Shown here piece by piece: positions 31,800 through 43,776 of a stretch of DNA of 64,000 nt. Position 1 is the stretch's first letter. Each line of letters begins with the position of its first letter. The translations under genes and the position numbers were made by a program. Below the pieces are notes generated by a model, which worked only from the letters and a program-made list of their open reading frames with translations, was not told where the DNA came from and did not search any database. The stretch comes from Isoetes taiwanensis (Eukaryota; Streptophyta; Lycopodiopsida; Isoetales; Isoetaceae): contig JAJEKV010000161.1 in assembly GCA_021234155.1 (NCBI GenBank), forward strand, positions 337,316-401,315, in the 5' to 3' direction.

Positions 31800-32214
31800 G
31801 ACTAGTATGAGCGTTTAATTCACGTTAAGCGTGAATTAAATAATGCGAGCTTTCATTCACGCCAAGCGTGATCTCGTATTTAGGGAAGTTTGCTAAATCA
31901 TAATTCTGTTTGTTTTTGCAGTGCCAAAGAGGAAGAGAGCTGGACTTAATGCTCTTCTCTTCTCCAGGAAGAATGAATCGGACAAGATGACTAAACAAGC
32001 GATCGTAATCTCCCGTGAGGAGGAGGTCGACATTTACTGCGAAGTGCTTTTGGAGTTCACGCACAAGCAAAAGAAGGATCTAGTCAGACGCACTCACTAT
32101 AGAATGACAACAGCGCAGACGCACTCACCGTAGAATGACAACGGCGAAAACCAAGATGAAAGGTATGAAATCGCGCCAGGCGTGATACAATTTGTCTTTA
32201 GTCTGATATGAAAT
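31800..32214. repeat. Cluster of CACGC..GCGTG imperfect palindromes
   Basis: Words such as TTCACGTTAAGCGTGAA (31819), TTCACGCCAAGCGTGA (31857) and TCGCGCCAGGCGTGA (32171) occur here, with relatives at 29141, 31512, 31696 and 32515. All share CACG(C)-spacer-GCGTG. A short open frame at 31921-32132 lies between them, with a basic start (PKRKRAGLNALLFSRK), but is not recognisable. Confidence 0.55.
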
Positions 32215-32475
32215 CGTGTCTGGCGTGCTTTAATGGTGTTTGATTGCCAGATTAAATCACGCTCCGCGTGATTTAGTTTGCTCTTTTGGCTTAAATGAAA
32301 TCTCGTCTGGCGTGCTTTAATGGTGTTTGATTGCCAGATTAAATCACGCTCCGCGTGATTTAGTTTGCTCTTTTGGCTTAAATGAAATCTCGTCTGGCGT
32401 GCTTTAATGGTGTTTGATTGCCAGATTAAATCACGCTCCGCGTGATTTAGTTCGCCTTTAGTCATTGTTAAAACC
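32215..32475. repeat. Three tandem 87-bp repeats containing palindromes
   Basis: TGGCGTGCTTTAATGGTG occurs at 32221, 32308 and 32395, an exact period of 87 bases. Every unit contains AAATCACGCTCCGCGTGATTT, a near-perfect inverted repeat. Because 87 is divisible by three, the minus strand stays open through the array (32097-32486), giving a 29-residue protein repeat. This is probably a by-product, not a gene. Confidence 0.8.
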
Positions 32476-33613
32476 ACGCTAGCCATACTTTTCCTGTCTT
32501 TAACGCGATGAACAAATCACGCCTGGCGTTATTTTGTTCCGTCGATGTTTAATATAATGTTGTGCAACTTGATCATTTCTCAATGACTGGATATCATGTT
32601 TGATGTATCAACAGGCTGTGATGTATCAACACGCTGTGCAAAATGAAAGTGGATATAGCGGCCACACTTGAAGGAGATGCTAGATGAGGAATTGAGAAAT
32701 ATCAAGAGATACTCTGGATAGAAATGGATCAACCAAAAGGTCTTGAAGTTCACCTACCCTATCTTCATTAAACTCTTGAGTAACATGATGCTCTCAAATG
32801 TTTTTACTATGCAGGCCTTGAATCCACCATCTCATCATCCAAAGGCTTTTACAACAGATGATTTTCTGGTGAAGTTCATGCCCATTATGAGTAATTTGGC
32901 GGGCGAGGATGGCAGTGCGTGAAGTGTTAGATTCACATCCAGAACTAGATATAATAGCTGACATGGAACCACAACTTATTAAATATGTGGAAAAACATGG
33001 ATTGGTCCCTTAAGTTTTTAGTGGAATAAATCGTAATTTTTACGTGGGATTAGGTGTCATGTGTCCATAATTTGGGGTTCGATTGCATAAAAATTATGCA
33101 ATTTTCTATCATCTCACAAAGTATTTTTAGTCTCCATGGTCTTCACTTTTGGTGTCACCTAGCTTGGCAAATTGGCTACTAATTTAGCATATATTGATGC
33201 GTTATCTAAAAGGCTCATGGTAAATGCAATTTCTTGTGATTTATTAAGTCTATAAAAGAAATACAAAAAATCAAAAACCCCCTAGCAGATTCCCACAGGT
33301 TGGCGTGCTTTTGGAGTTGACATATTCTCAATTTATTTGAATGATGGTTAAAGGCTTGGTAAGCACATCTATAGCACCAACAAGAGCAAGCTTAGTGATC
33401 ATGAGACCCAAAACGAGCGGTACCAAAAGGATCATCGATGAGGCAAACAAGAAGCATGATGGCCATTTTAGGACTTAGGGGGAAGATATGGCAAAGATAC
33501 TATTGCAAAAGGGGTTAAAGGGCATATCTGCCTCTCAAATGAGGGGTGTATGAGTCAGAAACGGGGAAAGGCGGTGTGTTTGGGGAAGGCTTGGATTGGG
33601 CGATCGGGGGATG
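32476..33613. other. Mostly non-coding, with one coding-like scrap
   Basis: Around 32815-33015 a CTATGCAG acceptor-like site is followed by frames reading NPPSHHPKAFTTDDFLVKFM and AVREVLDSHPELDIIADMEP to a stop at about 33013. It looks like degraded exon material of an unidentified gene. The rest shows no gene. Confidence 0.3.
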
Positions 33614-34328
33614 GAACAATGGGCGATGGTGGGGAGATATGGCGATCCATTGGAAAGCCTGAAGTTTTGGCAAGGCAGCCTCCGCCGAGCACGATAGCCA
33701 CAGCCACGAAGGAAGAAGGAGATGAAGAAACTACATGAATTTTTGAAATTATCCTATCCATCGGATTGAAAAATATAGAATCCGACGGCTTACAATCATT
33801 TTGGTTGACGTGGCCTGCCACGTGGATAGCTTAGAATTGCACGGTTGCTACCCGCAAGGGTTAGGCAACCCTGCTAATAACACCAATTTAGATTTTCTAC
33901 TAGAGAGTTCAATATTATGACTTGTCAACAATTTATCATGATATTCATGACTATCAAAAAAAGTTTGAGACAATGGGCGATGGTGGGGAGGTATGGCGAT
34001 CCATTGGAAAGCCTGAAGTTTTGGCAAGGCAGCCTCCACCGAGCACGATAGCCACAGCCACGAAGGAAGAAGGAGATGAAGAAACTACATGAATTTTTGA
34101 AATTTTCCTATCCATCGGATTGAAAAATATTGAATCCGACGGCTTACAATCATTTTGGGCGGCGTGGCACATGCGTGGATAGCTTAAATTGCCGCGGTTG
34201 CTACCCGCAAGGGTTAGGCAACCCTGCTAATAACACCAATTTAGATTTTCTACTAGAGAGTTTATCAACAATATTATGACTTGTCAACAATTTATCATGA
34301 TATTCATGACTATCAAAAAAAGTTTGAG
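33614..34328. repeat. Tandem direct repeat of about 354 bp
   Basis: Sequence from CAATGGGCGATGGTGGGG (about 33617) through CTATCAAAAAAAGTTTGAG (33968) is repeated from 33971 to about 34328 with few differences, and a 12-base insertion near 34262. It contains GACGTGGC..GCCACGTGG in the first unit, altered in the second. The second unit abuts the 3' part of the trihelix gene remnant. Confidence 0.8.
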
Positions 34329-34509
34329 TTTCATATTTCCAGAGTTCTATCAGGATTTGACATTTCATAAGGCCTTCATAACGTGAGCAAGCTTTGTACT
34401 TCATCCTGCAAACAATTACAATTCTTAGCAAGTCTTTATATGGAAGCCCAATAATAATATAAAGAATGAACCTGAAGGTGGTCGGCATTCTCTTGTTGCA
34501 AAATAATTG

Positions 34510-35190
34510 CCCATTTTTACGGTATGGCTCCAACCAAAACATGATGGAGTTGAAGTTTCTTTTTTTCCACTTGCAATGTTTTTTCAAAGTGGGCTTCCAT
34601 CATATCCATGAGTTGCTTATTGTGTTCGGCAACCGTCTTTGACAATGAGCTAACATTACTTGCTCTATGTTTCCTAATGAAGCCTCCTCGCCAATGCCAA
34701 TGGGATGGTGATCCCCTTCACTAGCTGCCCTGCTAGTGTCTGCAACAAATGCTGGATCCACATTCGGCCTACTTGATTGAAAAGAATTAAAGATCATATA
34801 AATGCTCTCGTCCAAAATTGGAAGTTTATAATTTCTCTTTTCAATCTTTGACAACGAGAAATACTCTGGCATTCCTGTCCTTTTACTGAAGTCATGAATT
34901 GTTTTATACTCGCCAATCAGATTTTCATATTTTGCACGACAACCATTTGCATCACGATCTGTATAACCATTCTCAATCATTTTATCTGCAATTTTTTTGC
35001 CATCTAATTATGGCTCATTTTCTTCGTGCGGATGAGGCTTCCAATGCTATCCATTCATCCTTTTTGTATTGAACAAGAAATCTAGTCTCCTCAAGTGACC
35101 AATTTCTGGACCTCTTCCGTTTGGAAGAGGATGGAATATCAGCACAAGAAGTATCACTTTTCTTAAAATTAGAAGTTGTTTGCTGCCCAA
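34510..35190 (-). pseudogene. Trihelix (GT) DNA-binding protein remnant
   Basis: Minus strand from 35190: a basic stretch KRKRSRNWSLEETRFLVQYK then DEWIALEAS, the first helix region of a plant trihelix Myb/SANT-like domain. After a break near 35010 (stop and frame change) comes KKIADKMIENGYTDRDANGC then RAKYENLIGEYKTIHDFSKR and GMPEYFSLSKIEKRNYKLP, the second half of the domain. A third frame gives SLSKTVAEHNKQLMDMMEAH and FEKTLQVEKKKLQL, a C-terminal coil. Trihelix proteins are plant transcription factors; related domains also occur in transposon-encoded proteins. Broken by at least two frameshifts. Confidence 0.65.
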
Positions 35191-35526
35191 AAACAGATTC
35201 AAATCAGGCCAAGGGTTACTAATGATGGCCTAGGTTTATTCTGGACAATAATGGAAGGATTCGAGTAGTATCTTGGACAAAGAGTAGTCGCTAAACAATA
35301 ATGGCAGCTCAAGAATATCATGAAACAACGAAGGACTATGACTAAAATTTAACATACGCTAAACATGTTCCTCAAACAACGGACTTGAATCTTCAATACC
35401 ATCTATAGTAAAGTCCCTCTATGTGGCCAGACATAGAAGCACCAAAACCTCCAACACCTTGATAAGAAGGCGCATAAATTAGACCACATAAATTAATTAC
35501 ATAAAAGTAGATGCATATTAGACACA

Positions 35527-36050
35527 TGGCTGCCATAACTCCGGTTTAGTCACATTAGCTAAGCTATAACTCTGCCATAACTCTGTTTGAGATAGTGAAG
35601 GTCACTGTTCCATTAATTTTAATATCTCATATGGATTCAGTTTATTAACCTTTGGTTTGCCAATAGCTTGTCCCTGATGCAATTGGCAGTTTGGTGAACC
35701 TTGTGCTTGACCTACCAAATGATATTACCAAATGATATTTGAAGATTGATCAATCTGGAGGTATTGAATGCAATTTCATGCGATCTTAGTTCATTTAACA
35801 TATAGAGAAGTGGTCCACGGTGCAGTAGGATGTTGGTATACATTATTCATGCACATGACTGCCATAACTCTGTTTTAGTTAGTCTAGCTAAGCCATAACT
35901 CTGTTTGAGTCACCTTAGCTGCCAAAAGGACTCAAATCTTTGCCATAACTTTCTGTTTGAGATCTTTGCTTTGCCATAACTCTGTTTGAGTCACCTAAGC
36001 ATACATTATTCATGCATATGACTGCCATAACTCTGTATTAGTCACCTTAG
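35527..36050. repeat. Dispersed repeats of GCCATAACTCTGTTTGAGTC
   Basis: About eight copies of a word based on GCCATAACTCTGTTTGAGTC (variants with TTTTAGTT or TATTAGTC) lie between 35527 and 36045. Two of them are part of longer duplicated segments starting ACATTATTCATGCAcATGAC at about 35837 and 36002. No gene is seen from 35200 to 37200. Confidence 0.65.
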
Positions 36051-37224
36051 ATTCAATGAAGTTTCATCTAGATTCTCAACAGGTTACAGTATGACAAAAG
36101 CAAAATCAAGCCAAAACCCCTTCCCGAGCACTGTCATTGTTGAAGCTGGGGTTTGAGAACACTAATGATCATACGGTGGTTATTCTTGAACCGGATCATG
36201 TCTACTGATTGCTCTGTCGAGTGCATGTCTATGATAGGAGCTCAAGGATGTATGATAAAGCTCGTGGAAGATGGTAAATGTGGAATTAGTTGGTTGCTTG
36301 CTTATATGTGCACTTTGTGAAGGTTGTACTTTACCACAAGCTACAAATTGTACAACACTTATATATTATTCTCTAGGGCACTTAAATACCAAATACTATA
36401 GATATAAAATTAATACCCCATGGTGCCCAGCCGAACTCATACTATTTGAATAATGTGGAGCTGAAGGTTACATTTCAAAGTACATTGCCGTAATATAGTC
36501 AAGTTCTAATAATAGTTCAATGTTGTTACTTTCCATTGTTGTCATGGCCAAGGTCCAGAATCCAGTCTCTTACGATCAATTTAATAATCCAACCCTATGG
36601 GACTTTGCCCCCCTACCCATGGCTACCAAATCCACATGTGTGCAAGAAATCTAGGTTCTAAAGCACCAAAATAGGTTTTTCTTTTTTCGTTAAATTCAAG
36701 GAGCTTCATCCAAACTTTTTGGCAATTAGTGACATGTGCTTTCACCATTATGGTGTGCCACATGGCCGCCAAACTTGCTAAAAGTTTAAACCTTAACTCT
36801 TCATGTTTTCCATGCGACATGTTATAACTGCATCCTTTACTTTCCTTTCTTGAGGTCCGACTCCTCTAGCCTTTGCTCACCCTGGTCAGAGGTTATGGCT
36901 AGAAAGTTGTAAAGCCGAACTCTTATATGGTGCAAAATTGCCATTTAAATTATGTTGCCTTGATGTTCTCCCAGAATAAACACTGAATAAAAGTTTTGCT
37001 CACAATTTTACCTATTTCTACCAGGGCTATGCAATTACTGCAATAATAAATCTATGTGCATTTCAAAAAAAGCTGCTGGTAGAAGAGTCAGACTCATTCC
37101 AAAAGTAAATATGTCATTTCACATATTTTTTATAATTTATGCCCGTTCAAGCAACTCAAACCTACTAGGTACTGAATGTTGTGTTTTGAAGACATAATCG
37201 AGTTCTGCAGTGTCAATCATCTAC

Positions 37225-38210
37225 TTCACACTCTCCACAGACCTTCAACAAAGAGCTCATGAATTCCAGGCATTATTAAGCCTTGATGCTGATCTAGTTA
37301 ACATTGTTATGCCAACCGATGCCAATTGTGAAGATATTGAGGTCAAATTGGATGGCCTCTTAAAAAATGCTATTATTATATTGGAGACAGACTGGAACTC
37401 CATGTCTATTATATTGAAGGTTGACAAAAACTCTTTCCTTCTTGAATGGGTTTGTGGAGAGTGCCTTTGCAAAAAGTGCAAGAGTGTGCATGTCTGATTA
37501 TGAGTCAAAAAGCATTGGTACAACATGAGTAGCGGCCAGGAGAAAAATATGTCTGTCCCAAATGTAGAGATTTGAAGCATATGAAAAGCCACAAGCACCT
37601 CACAGATTTAATTAACATGATATGAAAGACAGGTTATGTACCACAAACCATCCCAGAATATGTTCGTCAAGCTGTTTCCGCCAGATTTAGATATCCGGTC
37701 AATAGTCCTAAATTATGGCTCGATGGAGTTCAAAAGAAATGGATAGAGCAGCCTCTGATACTCCATTTTCATCCCAGCCTTCTGCAGTTCCTGTGGCTAA
37801 TTCAATTGCCAATCCTCCTAACAATGGAATCACTAGTGGTTGAGTCTACTTTTCGTTGTATGATGCTACTCCATCTGCACCTCTTGTTGACAGTGAATAT
37901 GTGAAGTTACAAACATCCACAGCAGTGGATTACTCAGTTCAATGGGGCTGAATTTTTTGGTCTATCAGAGGATGTAGAAAAGACAAATAGCATTGCTAGA
38001 AAAGGGCCTTCCGTTGATAATTCATTACAAAAGCATGCTATCTCTCAACAAGTTTGAGTAACACCAACGATGGTAAATCCAGACCTGTTAAAGATCTTCT
38101 TGGATACAAAGCTTCACCACGAGGCCAGAATACAGAGGCCAGCCCGGATGTACATCTGGGCAACAGGAAGGCTGGCAATCTGTCGCAGAACCGCACAAAT
38201 CAGAAGGGTT
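37225..38210 (+). pseudogene. AP-4 epsilon adaptin-like gene fragment
   Basis: After an AG acceptor (CTCTCCACAG) the frame reads DLQQRAHEFQALLSLDADLV then NIVMPTDANCEDIEV, strongly like the plant AP-4 epsilon subunit, which sorts cargo at the trans-Golgi network. It is interrupted by unrelated sequence (a cysteine-rich piece, WVCGECLCKKCKS), then resumes with a piece reading SPKLWLDGVQKKW, matching the family LDGVQKKW block, and a degenerate tail (VKDLLGYKASPRG). It is a mosaic, not a gene. The name rests on my memory of the family motifs. Confidence 0.5.
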
Positions 38211-38703
38211 GATTAGCGAAAAGACAATAGAAAACAAATTTGTCAATCATCATACTTTCCTAAGTACAAAAAGGGGAAACATTCCTCAGCAGCTCTTCGT
38301 GGCACAGAGAAACCCCCATTGGTGCTAGTGTCCGAGGATGTTAGAATCTTACAGAACTAAAAGGTTTGTGCCTGTGAGGAACAGAAGCATCTTCCACATG
38401 CTCCTCCAAATGATCACTTTGCTGCATTACCCATTTTCCAATCACATAACAACCCTGTTGGCAAATCAAGAATGGAGGAATGACAACAAACACACGTCAT
38501 TGTCAGGCACTAAAGTCATTTGTGCATAAACTTCATCTGTTTCTTGATATGCCTGTAAAAGATGTATACCATTAGGCATGCCAAAATAAAGAAATAAGGT
38601 GCTTTATGTTGGATTAAGCCGATTACTTACACTTAATTTGAAGGAATTCTCAAAAACAATTGCACAATACAGAAACAACAATAACATCACATCGACACAG
38701 TAC

Positions 38704-38816
38704 CTGCTCAATGTGCACTTGAGGAAAACAGACAACATGGTCACCCATTTGAGGAAGGCACGCAAGTGGTCCAGCACATGCATGCCATGTTTCAGAATCC
38801 AGGGAATTTTTGTCAA
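38704..38816 (-). pseudogene. Auxin response factor (ARF) exon fragment
   Basis: One exon flanked by a good acceptor (TATTTGCAG) and donor (GAGCAG|GTAC). It reads [38 protein letters not shown], the invariant N-terminal block of ARF transcription factors (WHACAGPL...FPQGHxEQ), with the intron at the expected place after EQ. The DNA-binding domain that should follow is not recognisable downstream. Splice sites show capture at DNA level, not retrocopying. Confidence 0.75.
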
Positions 38817-39599
38817 CTGCAAATATGAAATTACACGTTGAGAAAGCTACTTCAACATCAACAACAACTTCAAATAAACCAGGTACTTGATATAGAGGCA
38901 AAAGGCTCTTCAAGCAAGCAGATAACCTATGATGTGGGGCCCTAATGCAAACTCGGCTCGCATATTGCGGAAGAGGCCAGAATCCTTATTGCAGGCTCGG
39001 CTAGCATATTGCAAAAGAGGCAGAAACCTGCTTGAAGACATTAAGCAGGAGACACTCTCAACTCTAAAAATAGCAAGACAGATCTAAACCTTACTCTGCT
39101 AGTTCCAAAAATCTGAAGCCTGAGTGCATTGTTGAAATAGTTGCAGTGCCATATCAATTCAAGCTCCCTGCAAATACCACAACCAAAAGTTAGTGCAAAG
39201 CCATGATTTCTCCCATCATTTGCAGAAATAAATCTTTGGCCTTTGAGCAGATCCTTCACTTGATTGTGATTGGCAATCATAGCATGCTCAAGTAATATTT
39301 TTAAACTCATAGACAAAAAGTAGGAACAAAAATTGAGAATCTGCGAGCATGTAAAGGACATGACCTTAATCAGCGAATATCAGACCTACAACACATTTTG
39401 ATATTCAGATAATTTACCTCATTCCACACGAGTTTGCTGATGCCCAATCTCCTACAGGGGCAACAATGCCATATTAATACGAATTGGTCCAGGTCCTCCC
39501 ATCTTCAAAAGAATCCCAAGCTGCAAATGCTCAAACTGGCATAAGAATGAGCCTGAAAGATGATATATCCATGTTAGAAACATGAGCAAACACAAGAGG

Positions 39600-40270
39600 A
39601 GCTTACTGGTCAAGCAAATGCTGAGAATATATGCACATTGACATGATTGTCCCCCACATTAATGATGAGGGAGTCAGGCCTAGGCTTGACACCAATCCAC
39701 TTGCCATCTTTGCAAATCTGCAAGCCTCCTACATTGTCTCGATACAATATAGTCATGGCACTGAAATCAGAATGTGGGTGAAGGCCCAGAACATAGATGG
39801 TTTTGGACATGGTCGATAATAGTTCCATCTAACACTAGCTGAAGATTTCTCAAAAAGTTGAGTAAATGTGCTCCTTTCCAGCCCAAGACTATCAGAAAGC
39901 AGCTCCACAAGCCTCTGCCAAGTGCCTCCCCTGCTGTATAGTATTTCCATATTACATCACTGTTCCTAAAATAAAAAAAACCAGGGTTAAAATCCTTTAG
40001 ACTAACTAACGTCTCTGGAACATTTTAAAAAGTTTTGGTTGCATATACAACTTACCAGAATTTCTGGTTGCCTTCTGGCCAGATTCTGTCAGCAAAGGAA
40101 TGTTCGAATCTTCTCCAGGTTATCGTCTGCCCTGCTCTTATCCCGCAAAGATATTCATTTGCAACATCTGCCAAATGCTGGGCTTCCAATGTATCTTTTG
40201 CAAGGCCGATTTGTCTGGCAACATAATCCCCGAAAAGCTCTGTACTTTTAGCAAGGCCTACGGATGTCAC
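39600..40270 (-). pseudogene. 2-oxoglutarate/Fe(II) dioxygenase fragment, two exons
   Basis: Exon at about 40260-40056 ends FADRIWPEGNQKF followed by a perfect donor GTAAGT. An acceptor TTTTATTTTAG near 39972 opens the next exon: SDVIWKYYTAGEAL, LVELLSDSLGLERSTFTQLF, VRWNYYRPCPKPS, then, after a frameshift, VLGLHPHSDFSAMTILYRDN and VGGLQICKDGKWIGVKPRPD with INVGD. HPHSD carries the iron-binding H and D of the family; the second histidine and the RxS region are missing. These enzymes oxidise hormones and flavonoids; the exact subfamily is not determinable. The upstream segment AKDTLEAQHLADVANEYLCG (about 40130-40200) does not look like this family and may come from another gene. Confidence 0.7.
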
Positions 40271-41502
40271 CCCAATATTAGAGTATTACATCCCTGCTCC
40301 GGCAAGGCAGCATTGAATGGAAAAGAGCAGAAAGGGGTCTTTATCATGTACTCTGTTTCTGAAAATGTACCCATCCCATCGCCATTGTTTGCAGTGCTAC
40401 AGAGCTTCGCCAGAACAACGAACTGTTTGCTACCAGAAGCATTCATGCTCAGAATTGCATTGATGGCTCAGAATTCCAAATTTGGAGCGAATGAAATTTG
40501 GAATTGTAACACATTCTAGCTTCTGAAACACTACAGCAGACCTAAACTAAATCAAAGGGTCTGCACAATCTGGGCTAGTTGCAACTCTGGATCATATCAT
40601 TCGGTGGTTGCCGCCTCAGATATATGATATATGCGCTCAAACAACCGCCCTCCTTCTCCGTCATACAACCATCGCCTAGCAGAAATGACTATCCTGCTTC
40701 GCCATAGCCGAGATATGGACAGGGAATTCATTATGCAAATATCTCGTAGTTATCTTCCTATATATATGATTACTAGCAAAAAAAAAAAATTTGGAATTAG
40801 TGACTTTTTGGCATGGATTTCCAGACGACTTTCCGGCTACCCAGCACACCTCCCCCGTAGAAACTACAGTGCACTTAGTATACCTTGGATTCACTGCCGC
40901 CTTCAGAGCCACCGCCGTCCCTACCAGCCCGCCTCACCTTACAGAAGCAAGGCTACACCGCAAGACCCAAAGCACCAAGGTACAGCAATTGTTGCTCTGT
41001 TAGTGTTTTGTAAGCAGCACATACTATGGCTATGACTTAATTTAGGATTAAAGTACTGAGCGAGCCCACGAATTAGGGTGAGCCCTCCCTGCGTCCATCG
41101 CAATTGAAAGTTCAGCGATGGCTTCCCACCATGAAAATCAACCGGTTGTACTGAATTACAAAACCCTTCAAAAACGCCGGAAACGAAACTCCTCCCTCTT
41201 TGATCATCCTTCCGGCCCAATTCTTAAGCCCAGATGCCAGATCTAAACCAGAGTGCTGTATTAGACTTAAACCGGAGTGCTGTATGTTTTAATTTCCTGT
41301 ATTCATCCAGCGTCTTTAACACTGTGGATAGCATAGCCCATAGGCTTATACAAGAATTTTCTGTGCTCAAGAATTTTCTGTGCTCTTCAAGTATATAATG
41401 CACACTGGTAGTATCTAAACGGCCAAAAACCCCACGCCATGCATACTTCGAGCAATGCAAACACCCAGCGGAATTTGATGGATACACCATATCACAAAAG
41501 TT

Positions 41503-41803
41503 TTGGGCTTCCAGAAGCCGAAACCTTTGATCCCAAAACAGAGCGCTCTTCAAATCGGAAAACCCACTCTGGTCCTCGATCTAGACCATACCCTTGTGCA
41601 TTCCAGCCTCCAAGACTTGGGCGCCCATGATTCTGTCCTCGAAATCATTTCAAATGATTCAGCTGCCAAAATACACCTCTGCAAACGGCCCGGCCTGGAC
41701 CAATCTTTATGAATTGGTTGTCTTCACTGCTGCAGAACGAGACTACGCTGATGCCGCAATAGACGAAATTGATCCCCTTGGTTTAATTTCTCATAGACTT
41801 TAA
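41503..41803 (+). pseudogene. Captured SCP1/FCP1-like CTD phosphatase exons, unit 1
   Basis: Reads KPTLVLDLDHTLVHSSLQDL, containing the DxDxT catalytic signature of HAD-type phosphatases acting on RNA polymerase II CTD, then KRPGLDQSLYELVVFTAAER and YADAAIDEIDPLGLISHRL after a one-frame change. This matches the conserved NIF-domain sequence RPG(V/L)D..L..E.VVFTA...YA...ID.LDP...ISHRL. A truncated N-terminal part of the phosphatase, captured in the Helitron. Confidence 0.7.
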
Positions 41804-41993
41804 TTGGGTGGAATAGCACGATGCCGAACTGTAAAATTGGGTCTATAGAATTTGAGGCAGTCATCGTTCTGCCACAGTCCAGCTCAACCCCATGAAATAA
41901 AGGCATCAGTAAAAAAAAATCTCTGTTCCTGCTCAATGTGTAGCTTTCTAGCTTCCAAAAGATTCTAAGTTTTCTTCCTTGCTGTCGTTGCAG

Positions 41994-42074
41994 AGATCTC
42001 AAAGATTTCAGGCTGTGATTGAAGCACCTGTATTTGCATGGTCGCCAGCCAAAAGAAGAAAAATCCTGGACAAG
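41994..42074 (+). pseudogene. Captured 81-bp exon with intact splice sites, unit 1
   Basis: Flanked by TCGTTGCAG and GGACAAG|GTACTA. It reads RSQRFQAVIEAPVFAWSPAK, RRKILDK over exactly 27 codons. Consensus splice sites and open frame make it a bona fide plant exon of an unidentified gene. Confidence 0.5.
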
Positions 42075-43533
42075 GTACTACTCAGTCTGAATTTTTAATT
42101 TGAAGCTGCATTGTTTTTTCATGCATGCATTTCTTTCCATTTCGCTCAAAATTGGAGAACCAAACCAAATTCCAGAGCTATTGTACTCAAAATTGTTCTC
42201 CATGTCATGACTGAAATGTTAAAGCTCCGGCCATTCCATTCTAAATTTTAATAAAAAGCAAAGACAAATTTATACCCTGCGTTTCTAAGGAGATTGAACT
42301 CTCAAACGCAGCCTGCCTTCTGCTACATGAATCACAGATTTCAAAATGCCCAGACAGAACCAGGTAGAATAGGTGACTTGCTCTGTTAATAAGTTGCTAA
42401 GCTCTATTTAAATAGGCTCTCTGTTAGTAAGTTGCTCTGCTGCTTTAGGCATGTGGTAGCAATGCAAAAAACCGTAAATACAACACGCTAGAGCAGCAGA
42501 TTTATGGATGGCCTATCAAACTTAGCATGGATCAAACCCAGGAATGCGCATGCCCTGTAGCCAACGGAACAGAATCAGAACATTGTGTAACAATGCATGT
42601 AATGCCCTTTGAGACTGTTACTCTTCACAACATTGTCTAGCAATGCATATAATGCCCTTTAAGACTAGCTGTTCGTTTTGTGGTTGTTCTTACATATTTG
42701 ACTCCTTCTATATCCATTGTCAGCATTCTCCTTGCATGAATGCTTCCCGGCAATTCGCGTAATTCCAGCTTGCTCAAGCAATCGAGTCAGTGCTACAAGG
42801 ACAATTTTCCGGTAAGAATATAAACCCCGTTGTAAATATTCCAACATTTCGTATATTATATGGCATTTATTCTATTTATTCGTATCTGCAGGACTACATT
42901 CAATACAGACCAAGATCCTGAGTTATAGAATGATTTGAGATCTATTCATTCTGATAGCAAAATTTACAGAGATATGAAGAAGCAACTACAGGTTAGAATT
43001 CTACATATTATGAATTAATACATTTATCTATTGTTCCATTGTGCATTAAGGATTCTAACAAAAATAATCATTGATAGACAAAGGAAGGAAAAAAAGAAGA
43101 AGGGATCATTCTAAACAAGAAAAGATCGAATTCATGTGTCACTTCAAGCTGTACGGAGAGGTATCCAAGGTACATATTCAAATTTTCCAAGCACCAAGTA
43201 TCTATCAACTACAACACATTAAAATTGCATTAATTTCTTCTGGTATTAAATTCCTATATAGAGAATGTAAAAATTTGAAAGAATCATCAAACATAATGGA
43301 TGTGGAAGTGCATGATGAGCAACACGAAATGGCAGGGAAAAAAAGAGGGCGTCCAAGGTTAGTAAGAAGATATCAAATTCTATTCTAGATATATTTCATA
43401 ATTTTGTTTTGCTTCTAAAATTGCAAGGCATGTTTTTCATGTGGTAATAAGTTTTGTTCTTTGCTTACAATCTTTGAGTAAATTAAATAATGTGTTTTCC
43501 TTGATAGTTCTTTAAAAATCTTCTTCCTAATAG

Positions 43534-43776
43534 GTTGCCTCGTCCAATTTGCGACCATCTTAGCGATGTTGAAATAGACAAGATCCTTCAACATCGTCAG
43601 AGACAAAGAAACTATAATGCTCGAAAAAAATTAAAGGTCGTTGCATTTGCACACGAAAACAGTGACACATTTGGACGTTTTGATGACAAAAATGACGCCA
43701 TCAATAACTCTATCGACGACCTTCAAATCCATCGCCAAACTAGCAACATCAACGAAGAACAAAACATTCATTCCAA
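43534..43776 (+). pseudogene. Helitron gene exon 2, duplicate copy (orphan)
   Basis: Follows the acceptor CCTAATAG and ends at donor GTACGT. It reads LPRPICDHLSDVEIDKILQH then RQRQRNYNARKKLK. The exon before it (ending at 43357, donor GTTAGT) contains KKRGRPR, an AT-hook-like DNA-binding motif. Because unit 1 ends in the following intron, this copy has no third exon to splice to. Confidence 0.55.

Noticed and set aside
32215-32475. CRISPR-like array (repeats with palindromes)
   Set aside because: The whole 87-bp unit is repeated with no unique spacers, and the context is a plant genome.
32097-32486. Minus-strand 129-residue ORF as a repeat protein
   Set aside because: It exists only because the tandem period (87) is a multiple of three; no start context or domain supports it.
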